Below the pieces are notes generated by a model, which was not told the origin of the DNA, ran no database searches, and was given only the letters and a program-made list of their open reading frames with translations. The translations under genes and the position numbers were made by a program. From Pseudomonadota bacterium (GTDB lineage Bacteria; Pseudomonadota; Alphaproteobacteria; Rhizobiales; Beijerinckiaceae): 6,747 nucleotides of DNA. The stretch spans positions 1 to 6,747 of the forward strand of contig JAJXZN010000103.1 of assembly GCA_021780015.1 (NCBI GenBank). Reading direction: 5' to 3'. Every line of letters starts with the position of its first letter. The stretch's first letter is position 1. Positions 1 through 5,574 of this stretch are shown one piece after another.

Positions 1-486
1 AGCCTGTTGCGCAAGGCCGAGGCCGGCGCGCCCTTCGCGGAAGACCTGACGGCGCTCGCCGCCCGCGGCGTCGGCGAGGCCGAACTCGCGCGGCTTATGC
101 CGGCGGCCGGCACCGGCGTCGCCACGCCCGGCGCGCTCGCCAAGCAATTCGCGGCCGAGACCGACGCGATCCTCGCCACCGCACCGGCGCCGGCGGCGCA
201 CGGCTTCCTCGACCGTTTGATGAAGGACGCGCAAGGCCTCGTCCGCATCCGCAAGATCGGCGAGACGAGTGGCGACAGCCTTGCCGCGCAGGTGACGCGC
301 ATCCAGAACGCGCTCGATGCCGGTTCGGTCGAGACCGCCTATCAGCAATGGACGGCGCTTCCCGCCGCCGCGAGAGCCAAATCGCAGGCCTTCGGCACGG
401 CGGCGAAAGCGCGGCTCGATACGATTGCCGCCGCGCGGGCGATCGAAGCCGAGACGCTGGCGAGCCTCGGCAAGGCGAAATCTTGA
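1..486 (+). CDS. Mitofilin/Mic60-like (COG4223) inner-membrane protein, C-terminal part
   Basis: This is the 3' end of a gene that enters from the left. The frame is open from base 1 (Ser-Leu-Leu-Arg) to a TGA at 484-486, leaving about 161 residues. The visible part is alanine-rich and mostly helical. It contains LVRIRKIGE (about residues 80-88 of the fragment), then a helical segment with ALDAGSVETAYQQWTALP and a final long helix, the layout of the mitofilin C-terminal domain. Known: in alphaproteobacteria a Mic60/COG4223 protein, with an N-terminal membrane anchor and a coiled coil, is commonly encoded in the heme gene cluster next to hemD and hemY, and it is linked to membrane shaping and envelope contact sites. 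The next gene here is hemY, which supports the call. The anchor and coiled coil lie outside the window, so the assignment rests on the C-terminal pattern plus position. A TTG at base 7 is internal, not the start. Confidence 0.7.
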   Translation, partial: SLLRKAEAGAPFAEDLTALAARGVGEAELARLMPAAGTGVATPGALAKQFAAETDAILATAPAPAAHGFLDRLMKDAQGLVRIRKIGETSGDSLAAQVTRIQNALDAGSVETAYQQWTALPAAARAKSQAFGTAAKARLDTIAAARAIEAETLASLGKAKS

Positions 487-584
487 GCGGAGCGGGGAGT
501 TGGCGCATGCTGGCCGCGCCGGCCGCAGGCTTTGGCGCCGGTGATCTTGTGCTAGCCTAGCCGGCCCGTAACACGAGTAGGTCG

Positions 585-2165
585 ATGATCCGCGTTCTGA
601 TCTTTCTTCTATTGCTCGCCGCCGCGGCGCTGGGGATCTCGTGGCTCGTCAATCATCCGGGCGACATTTCGCTCAATTGGCAGGGCTATAATATCCAAAC
701 GAGCGTCGCGGTCGCCGCCGGCCTCACCGCCGGCATCGCGCTTATTCTCGCGCTCGTCTTCGGTTTCTTGCTGTATTTGTGGAACGTGCCGGCACGGCTG
801 TCGCAGCGGGCGAAGCGGCGACGCAAGGAAAAGGGCTATGCGGCGCTGTCGCGCGGCATGATCGCCGTCGGCGCCGGCGATGCGCATCTCGCCCGCAAAT
901 CGGCGACCGAGGCGAGCAAGCATCTCGACCAGGAGCCGCTGACCCTGCTGCTCGGCGCCCAGGCGGCGCAGCTTTCCGGCGATCGCGCCGCGGCCGAAAC
1001 CGCCTTCAACAAATTGACCCTCGATCCGGCGACCAAGCTGCTGGGCCTGCGCGGCCTGCATATCGAGGCGCAGCGGCGCGGCGACCCGGCGGCGGCGCTG
1101 CATTTCGCCGAAGAGGCGCATAAGATCGCGCCGCTCTCCTGGTCGACCAAAGCCGTGCTCGACCATCGCGCCGCCGAAGGCCGATGGGAGGCGGCGCTCG
1201 CCGTGCTCGAGCGGCAGATCGCCGCCAAATTGATCGACACGCCGACGGGCGAGCGCCAGCGCGCCGTGCTCGAAACCGCGCTGGCGCAGGAAAAGGAAGC
1301 GCAAGCCGAATGGGAACAGGCCTTGGTGCTGGCCCGCAAGGCGCTGAACCGGGCGCCCGACTTGATCCCCGCCAGCGTCGCCCTGGCACGGATTCTCGCC
1401 CGCCGCGGCGAATTGCGCAAAGCCGCCAAGACCGTCGAGACGGCCTGGGAGCGCCAGCCGCATCCCGACCTCGCCGAGGTCTATCTCAATCTGCGCGCCG
1501 GCGATTCCAATGCCGACCGGCTCGCCAAGGCGCGCACGCTCGCCAAGATCAAGCCGGCTGATCCCGAAAGCCGCCTCCTCGTCGCCCGCGCGGCTCTAGC
1601 GGCGCGCGACTTCGCTGCCGCGCGCGAAGCCATGGCGCCGCTCATCGGCGAGGACCAGCGCCCGACGCAGCGCATGTGCCTCATCATGGCCGAGCTCGAA
1701 GACCGCGAGACGGGCGATGCCGGCAAGGTGCGCGAATGGCTCGCCCGCAGCGCTCGCGCGCCGCGCGATCCGGTGTGGATCGCCGACGGCATCATCGCCT
1801 CGCAATGGGCGCCGATCTCGCCGGCAACTGGCCGGCTCGACGCTTTCGTCTGGGAGAAGCCCGCCGACAGGCTCGGCGCGCCGATCGAGGCCGAGGATTC
1901 CTGGATCGCCCAGGCCGAGATCGCCCAAGCCGAGACCGCGCCGGCGCTCGCCGCACCGGACATGTCCGCGCCGCCGCAGGCCGATAGCATGGCGCCGGCG
2001 GCAGCGGCCGAAATCCTGCCGCCGCCCAAGGCCGAGACGCCCGCCCATAATGGCGGGGCGGCCAAGCAAAAGGTCATCTTCCCGCTGCCCGCGGCGCCCG
2101 ACGATCCGGGGACGGCGGACGAGGCGGACGAGACCGACGCCGCCGACCGCGTCGGCTTTCCATAA
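585..2165 (+). CDS. hemY: HemY family protein (HemY_N domain plus TPR-like repeats)
   Basis: This complete 526-residue protein has two N-terminal membrane helices (about residues 2-22 and 41-65) joined by a short loop, PGDISLNWQGYNIQTS, typical of HemY_N. A basic cytoplasmic stretch, RAKRRRKEK (75-83), follows. Most of the rest is alanine-rich helical hairpins of tetratricopeptide type, for example the segments around LLLGAQAAQLSGD and ALHFAEEAHKIAP. Near residues 395-402 lies DPVWIADG, then SQWAPISPATGRLDAF, a block usual in alphaproteobacterial HemY. The last roughly 100 residues are a low-complexity Ala/Pro/Asp/Glu tail. Proteins of this family are inner-membrane proteins encoded in heme clusters. 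Their exact role is not settled, and they are distinct from the Bacillus oxidase also named HemY. The gene starts 98 nt after the Mic60-like gene. The ATG at 585 is preceded only by a weak GAGTAGG. The stop codon lies within a 14-bp tandem duplication. Confidence 0.92.
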   Translation: MIRVLIFLLLLAAAALGISWLVNHPGDISLNWQGYNIQTSVAVAAGLTAGIALILALVFGFLLYLWNVPARLSQRAKRRRKEKGYAALSRGMIAVGAGDAHLARKSATEASKHLDQEPLTLLLGAQAAQLSGDRAAAETAFNKLTLDPATKLLGLRGLHIEAQRRGDPAAALHFAEEAHKIAPLSWSTKAVLDHRAAEGRWEAALAVLERQIAAKLIDTPTGERQRAVLETALAQEKEAQAEWEQALVLARKALNRAPDLIPASVALARILARRGELRKAAKTVETAWERQPHPDLAEVYLNLRAGDSNADRLAKARTLAKIKPADPESRLLVARAALAARDFAAAREAMAPLIGEDQRPTQRMCLIMAELEDRETGDAGKVREWLARSARAPRDPVWIADGIIASQWAPISPATGRLDAFVWEKPADRLGAPIEAEDSWIAQAEIAQAETAPALAAPDMSAPPQADSMAPAAAAEILPPPKAETPAHNGGAAKQKVIFPLPAAPDDPGTADEADETDAADRVGFP

Positions 2166-2179
2166 TCGGCTTTCCATAA
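2152..2179. repeat. Perfect 14-bp tandem duplication spanning the hemY stop
   Basis: The unit TCGGCTTTCCATAA occurs twice without a gap (2152-2165 and 2166-2179). The first copy encodes the last hemY codons, Gly-Phe-Pro-stop. The second copy is untranslated and repeats the same sequence including the TAA. It looks like a recent slippage or duplication event that left the protein unchanged. Confidence 0.95.
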
Positions 2180-2185
2180 AGAGCG

Positions 2186-2218
2186 GCCGGCGCGGTTGCC
2201 AAATCGGCCGCAACCGGC
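2186..2218 (+). terminator. Weak candidate hairpin after hemY
   Basis: GGTTGC (2194-2199) can pair with GCAACC (2210-2215) around a 10-nt loop, with GC-rich sequence outside the stem. No U-run follows, so intrinsic termination is doubtful. It is listed because it is the only stem-loop between the hemY stop and the tRNA gene. Confidence 0.25.
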
Positions 2219-2250
2219 ATAAGAGAGGCGCCGGCCAATCCGCCCGGGGC

Positions 2251-2326
2251 GCCGCAATAGCTCAGCTGGTAGAGCACCTCATTCGTAATGAGGGGGTCGG
2301 GGGTTCGAATCCCTCTTGCGGCACCA
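2251..2326 (+). tRNA. trnT: tRNA-Thr (anticodon CGT)
   Basis: A complete 76-nt cloverleaf can be folded by eye. The acceptor stem GCCGCAA pairs with TTGCGGC. The D arm is GCTC...GAGC. The anticodon stem CCTCA/TGAGG (2277-2281 and 2289-2293) closes the loop TTCGTAA, giving anticodon CGT at 2284-2286. The T arm GGGGG-TTCGAAT-CCCTC has one G-U pair. The discriminator is A (2323) and CCA is encoded (2324-2326). It reads ACG codons, which suits a GC-rich genome. The tRNA lies between hemY and a composition change, so its 3' end is a possible integration site, but I found no second copy of that end in the window. Confidence 0.97.
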
Positions 2327-2518
2327 CCGAAATCAGCGAGTTATCGTAAATTTCCGGCTTGCTTATGATCTTCATAGCCGTTGGCCTAACGCCGATTCCG
2401 CTTCGCCAGCCAAGCGCCTCTCGACTTAGCAAATGCCCGAAGCATCCCTTTGAACTATGTAGAATCGCGTTCCCGCGTTAAGGATCTCAAAGAGGGAGCT
2501 ATTGCCCCGAATAGGCTC

Positions 2519-2532
2519 GTTTGTTAACGAAC
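2519..2532. promoter_or_regulatory. Imperfect palindrome upstream of the cassette, possible operator
   Basis: GTTTGTTAACGAAC is a 14-nt inverted repeat centred on GTTAAC, with a single T/G mismatch pair. It lies 40 bases before the GTG start of the first cassette gene, where an operator would be expected. The 246 bases between the tRNA and that gene show no convincing -35/-10 pair. A lone -10-like TAGAAT sits at 2460-2465. Whether the palindrome binds a protein is unknown. Confidence 0.3.
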
Positions 2533-2572
2533 TTCTCCGTATTCAATTAGCTGCTTTGTCAAGGACGGCTCG

Positions 2573-3442
2573 GTGGAAGCGACGTCGGCTCAGTGGAGGC
2601 CTCTCCACGAAGATAACGCCATTGACGTTATGGCGGTGGCAATCAGTTTCGCGGAGCCGCTGCCCGATTTGCTTTTCAAAAAGGTGCTTGAACTTACCGA
2701 GCCGCTAGCGTTTGCGGCGGGCCTTAGAAGTCGTCATCTGACCAAGGGCGTTCCGATTGCGGTGAGCGCTGGAACGCAGGGCTTTCAGCTTGCCGCCTCC
2801 AGTATAGGCGGTCGTATCTATAACTCAGTCGAGCAAAACGTTGCTCCCGGTGAAATGCCGCCGACCAAGGTTATCGAGCAATTGCAGGTCGAGCAGGCTG
2901 CGATTTACTATAGATCATGGAAATATATCCCTTGGACGCACCAGCTGTCTCGCCTTGTCCCATTATTCGGGCCGACTTTGGCAACATTAAATGGCGTCGT
3001 GGCAGTCTCGAGCTTAAGACTGGAGTACCTCGACCGATTTATATTCGATGGCCCCTCAACAGAAGCGAACCCGGCAAAGCTGGTAAAGAGGCCTAACGTT
3101 TACGTAGCAGAACATATTTTTTCGGCGTCAGATCTTTGGCACTGCCATACGGGCTCGTACTTTGCGGGGACAGCCTCGCACAAGCAACTTCGTCAAATTT
3201 CCCTAGATGCCCTGGATCAGGCAAAGGGGCTGACGCCAGAGGAAGGCATCGTCCGCGTAATAAATATGAGGCTGGCTCGCGAAGAGCGTTTTCTAGACCC
3301 CCTCGACCCCGAAAATGTTCTAGACAGCACTATATTAGGAAAAAAGCTCGACGAAATGCACCTCGGCCTTAAGCAAGATCTTGAAGCCCTAATTTTGGAT
3401 GAGTTCGTCGCTAGAATTCGTCTTTGGGAGCTAAGACAGTGA
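2573..3442 (+). CDS. TIGR04255-like protein, first gene of a three-gene cassette
   Basis: The gene encodes 289 residues from a GTG start, chosen because AAGGA (2561-2565) lies 7 nt upstream. The pattern resembles the sporadically distributed TIGR04255 family. It has an N-terminal PLHEDNAIDVMAVAISF strand and PLPD turn (about 10-31). A middle section carries YYRSWKYIPW (112-121), then a helix leading to LRLEYLDRF (148-156). A C-terminal helix LDEMHLGLKQDLEALILDEF (259-278) matches the family's usual LDELH...F...IT-type ending. No signal peptide, membrane helix or classical catalytic motif is seen; HCH at 190-192 is the only conspicuous metal-type cluster. The family has no established biochemical function, as far as I know. 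The last four bases overlap the next gene as GTGA, so translation is probably coupled. Composition is clearly less GC-rich than hemY, suggesting transfer. The family call was made from pattern memory, without an alignment. Confidence 0.6.
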   Translation: MEATSAQWRPLHEDNAIDVMAVAISFAEPLPDLLFKKVLELTEPLAFAAGLRSRHLTKGVPIAVSAGTQGFQLAASSIGGRIYNSVEQNVAPGEMPPTKVIEQLQVEQAAIYYRSWKYIPWTHQLSRLVPLFGPTLATLNGVVAVSSLRLEYLDRFIFDGPSTEANPAKLVKRPNVYVAEHIFSASDLWHCHTGSYFAGTASHKQLRQISLDALDQAKGLTPEEGIVRVINMRLAREERFLDPLDPENVLDSTILGKKLDEMHLGLKQDLEALILDEFVARIRLWELRQ

Positions 3443-3990
3443 CTTTTATAACGTCCTATGGAACTGACCAGGCTTCGGTCATCCCGCAGGAGCGGCCAGA
3501 CGAGTCCTTGTGGGACATGTTTTTCGGTGTCGAATGCAAGGGCTCGCCGACCGCCAGGCCGCGGTATACACGTGACTCCGACTTTGTGGTGTGCCGTTCA
3601 CAGGCCGATGCGATAGCTGCTGTGATCGAGAGCAAATGGCTTGGTGGGGCGTACAAATATCAAGGGTATGTCTCTGCGCTTGAGCGGAGCTTGGACGGGC
3701 TATCAGTCGCAATCGGCAAATTGGCTGGCGCACCGACTGTGATCGAATACGTAAACCGGCTAACCATGCCTTTGATTTGCGGCCATGCCTTCGGCGCGAC
3801 CGCGAGAAATTTAATCATCCATGACCTCGCCAGCTACGCACTGGATGATAGTTTTGGTAACCAACCTATCACGATCGCGGTTGAGCCGGCGGTGGAAGCT
3901 TCTGCATCCGCTCAAGAAATCACGCAAGATGATCATAAGTTGCTGATGTCAGCGCTTTATGCAGGGTCGAAACTTCTCTACGAGTTTTGA
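3439..3990 (+). CDS. Uncharacterised protein, second gene of the cassette
   Basis: I do not recognise this 183-residue protein. I prefer the GTG at 3439 over an in-frame TTG at 3424 because GGAG (3427-3430) lies 8 nt upstream of it. That start also gives a 4-base GTGA overlap with the preceding stop, a standard coupling arrangement. The protein begins TFITSYGTDQ, has a loop-rich N-terminal third (DESLWDMFFGVECKG, about 21-35; DFVVCRS, 48-54), then a run of helices. A mostly hydrophobic patch, MPLICGHAFGA (110-120), is too short and polar to be a membrane span. It ends in a helix, LLMSALYAGSKLLYEF. Cys33, Cys52 and Cys114 with His116 are the only candidate metal or redox residues and do not form a known motif. 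No signal peptide is present. Its position suggests it works with, or is a partner of, the TIGR04255-like protein. Confidence 0.75.
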   Translation: MTFITSYGTDQASVIPQERPDESLWDMFFGVECKGSPTARPRYTRDSDFVVCRSQADAIAAVIESKWLGGAYKYQGYVSALERSLDGLSVAIGKLAGAPTVIEYVNRLTMPLICGHAFGATARNLIIHDLASYALDDSFGNQPITIAVEPAVEASASAQEITQDDHKLLMSALYAGSKLLYEF

Positions 3991-3998
3991 TAACGTGA

Positions 3999-4577
3999 AT
4001 GAGCGAATTCGCCGATGAGCTTTGTAATCTCGCCCTGAAAAGCCTTGGCGATATTGCGGGTAAAATTTACGGGCAATCTGCAGATTTATCGATCGGCGCT
4101 GGCGTCCTTTATAAGGATACTTCTTATGCCTCGTACGATAGTGAGACGGAGCGCTTCAAGGCGTTACAGGGAATGTTCCTTGTTCTCACGCACGAATGCG
4201 ACGTGGCAAACGAGCGCGATTTCAATGAATTCGTGGTCGGAGTTCCTCTTATATTTATAGAAGATTTTGCTCACAAATACCAGGCTGCATCACGTATGGA
4301 CGAAGCCAGAAGCCTGATTGTCAACGTGTGCAAGGGGAATGTGAATCAACTTTATTATCTCCCTCCTCCGTCGCCATTGGTTGCAAACGTTCAAGCGCTC
4401 AGGCTAGGCGCATTGGTCTACTTGAACGCCATGTGCTCCAACCATTTGAAGCAATTCGGCGACCTTGAGCAAAACCGAGTTTGTGCCCTCAGTGAACAAG
4501 GTTTGGAGTACGCGGATAATATGCTCAGAAGGCACCTGTTCAGGCCCAAAGCGGATCAACTTTCTAAACTAGCCTAA
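3999..4577 (+). CDS. Protein with LTHECDVAN and YYLPPP motifs, third gene of the cassette
   Basis: The gene encodes 192 residues from the ATG 8 bases after the previous stop. No good Shine-Dalgarno sequence precedes it, so translation probably depends on the upstream gene. A hydrophobic strand leads to LTHECDVAN (63-71: His65, Glu66, Cys67, Asp68), followed by VVGVPLIFIEDF (79-90) and then NQLYYLPPP (116-124). The order '[ST]-x-x-C-D-[IV] / strand / YYLP' recalls uncharacterised bacterial proteins found patchily in accessory regions; I cannot name a Pfam or DUF number with certainty. Other possible ligands are Cys111, Cys146, His149 and Cys162. Known nuclease, toxin and NTPase motifs are absent, as are membrane segments. 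The invariant-looking HECD makes a metal-binding or catalytic site conceivable, which is inference only. The gene shares the low-GC composition of its two neighbours and closes the operon. Confidence 0.75.
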   Translation: MSEFADELCNLALKSLGDIAGKIYGQSADLSIGAGVLYKDTSYASYDSETERFKALQGMFLVLTHECDVANERDFNEFVVGVPLIFIEDFAHKYQAASRMDEARSLIVNVCKGNVNQLYYLPPPSPLVANVQALRLGALVYLNAMCSNHLKQFGDLEQNRVCALSEQGLEYADNMLRRHLFRPKADQLSKLA

Positions 4578-4730
4578 GCACGTCGGGCTAAGTCATTCGG
4601 TGAAGCAGCGGGCATCATCACTTTGGCAAGCGTCTTATCGAGGCGGCGAAGGCGCCCGTTGTGATCGCGAGCGTCGAGGCCGATACATCACCTACGGGGT
4701 TCATCACACAAGCGCATATCTCGGTCAAAC

Positions 4731-4759
4731 TTGACCTGCCACGGATGCGGGGCCATAGG
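4731..4759 (+). promoter_or_regulatory. Possible sigma70-type promoter for the 63-residue gene
   Basis: CTTGACC supplies a good -35 (TTGACC, 4731-4736). After a 17-nt spacer comes CATAGG (4754-4759), which keeps only the central ATA of a -10. It sits 21 nt before the start codon, giving a very short leader. The -35 is good but the -10 is poor. Confidence 0.3.
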
Positions 4760-4780
4760 CGACGGTCGGAGGAAAAATCC

Positions 4781-4972
4781 ATGCGCCTTTTTCAGTTCAC
4801 GGAAACCGCTTCAGAAGAAGAAATCTGGATCGACCCGGACAAGATCCGGCTCATCCGAGCAAGCCTGTCGGATAACGGCGGGACCATAATCGAATTCGGC
4901 AACGGCGATCGCGTCGAAGTGACGGACGATCTAAATTCAGTTCGCAATCGGCTTATTCACCCCGGTCGCTAA
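4781..4972 (+). CDS. Small 63-residue protein, FlbD-like fold pattern, function unknown
   Basis: I chose the ATG at 4781 because CGGAGG (4767-4772) lies 8 nt upstream. The frame is open further back to a GTG at 4661, but that extension has no ribosome site and an unconvincing composition. The protein begins MRLFQFTETASEEEIWIDPD, continues KIRLIRASLSDNGG, then TIIEFGNGDRVEVTDDL and a short helix NSVRNRL. This order of strand, 'hydrophobic-x-(N/D)PD-x-I' turn, strand and 'NGxxxxV' strand followed by a helix resembles the small FlbD family and other short beta-meander proteins. No flagellar gene is nearby, so a flagellar role should not be inferred. The gene stands alone, 203 nt after the cassette, with its own ribosome site and a possible promoter. 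It may belong to the insertion or be an old backbone gene. Confidence 0.7.
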   Translation: MRLFQFTETASEEEIWIDPDKIRLIRASLSDNGGTIIEFGNGDRVEVTDDLNSVRNRLIHPGR

Positions 4973-5190
4973 CCCTCGCTTAATCCACGGCGCTGCAATC
5001 TTTGTCCTGACAGCGCGCCATTGACGCGCGTTCGTCCGTCTGTCGGCCAAGGCTCGCCGCCTCGCTCAATTTCATCCCAGCGACGCCAGTGTTTAAGTTC
5101 CGCGGCCATAACGCTGGATCCGCGCACCCAGAGATATTCGCGTTTGCCGGTTAGCCAACCGGCCAGATCATCGATCTTGGCGCTGATGCC
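4969..5190 (-). pseudogene. Possible decayed minus-strand gene fragment
   Basis: The minus strand is open for 73 codons between a TAG (complement of 5191-5193) and a terminal TAG (complement of 4969-4971). It encodes protein-like sequence: SAKIDDLAGWLTGKREYLWV, then SSVMAAELKHWRRWDEIE. There is no well-placed start; the first ATG gives only 46 residues (from 5109) and the first GTG is at 5127, neither with a ribosome site. Just upstream, in another frame, an ATG at 5233 gives MTKLTAIDLF and then stops, which is what one would see if an indel had split a short gene. I do not recognise the product. It could equally be a chance open frame. Confidence 0.3.
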
Positions 5191-5574
5191 CTAGCGGCTC
5201 TTAGAACAGATCGATTGCAGTTAGTTTGGTCATACGCGTTAGCCGGAAAACCGAATCGCCGAAATACGTATCATTCGTTCTTTCAAATATACTAGTAAGG
5301 CGGAGCTAGATTTAGGCAGCATTCGGCTCACAACCATGGTGCCTACGCTCGTTCTCAATTATACGAAGCGACGCCGTCAACGCCGGTCGGCCCTGGCGTC
5401 GCCGCCTTTGCTGGCATTCTTTACGGCAGCAGAGATTGATACCGATAACGATTTAGGTTCGCGAACATCGTCTCCAGTTAAAAATCCGTTTTTGGAATTC
5501 TTATTCCCCTCTTTTAGCCCTCCGCAGCGACCCTTCCGGGCCGCTACGAAGCTTGTGAGGTCAGTCCCGCCAGC
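4973..5574. other. About 600 bases without a convincing intact gene
   Basis: Apart from the possible minus-strand remnant at the left and the hairpin at 5526-5545, I see no supported gene here. A plus-strand open frame from 5336 runs through low-quality sequence into the antisense of the rlpA-like gene and has no ribosome site. Composition is mixed and AT-richer than the flanks, for example around 5265-5300 and 5475-5515. No tRNA 3'-end copy, terminal inverted repeats or transposase fragment was found. It reads as decayed or scar DNA marking the right edge of the inserted segment. Confidence 0.5.
5526..5545 (-). terminator. Stem-loop downstream of the rlpA-like gene
   Basis: On the minus strand AGCGGCCC and GGGTCGCT form an 8-bp stem, with one G-U pair, around a GGAA tetraloop. 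It lies 29 nt after the rlpA stop. The plus-strand RNA would have an A-C mismatch at the same place, so the structure favours minus-strand transcripts. No U-run follows, so it may stabilise the 3' end or be a U-less terminator. Confidence 0.4.

Noticed and set aside
609..1463. Minus-strand open frame of 284 codons inside hemY
   Set aside because: GC-rich coding DNA produces long antisense frames. The product is Arg/Gly/Gln-rich and unlike a real protein, and hemY is clearly recognised on the plus strand.
2502..2708. Alternative 68-codon frame starting at TTG just before the cassette
   Set aside because: The purine-rich stretch is only 3 nt from the TTG, the product is Arg-rich, and it overlaps the better-supported GTG start at 2573.
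4570..4590. Hairpin TAGCC/GGCTA at the end of the cassette as a terminator
   Set aside because: The stem is only 5 bp with an 11-nt loop and no U-run, and the left arm lies inside the last codons.
5265..5293. Strong-looking -10 box TATACT at 5288-5293
   Set aside because: The matching -35 position reads TACGTA, and no supported gene follows on that strand.
5478..5500. AAAAA-TCCG-TTTTT inverted repeat
   Set aside because: A short A/T-only stem in an AT-rich stretch with no gene ending next to it is likely chance.
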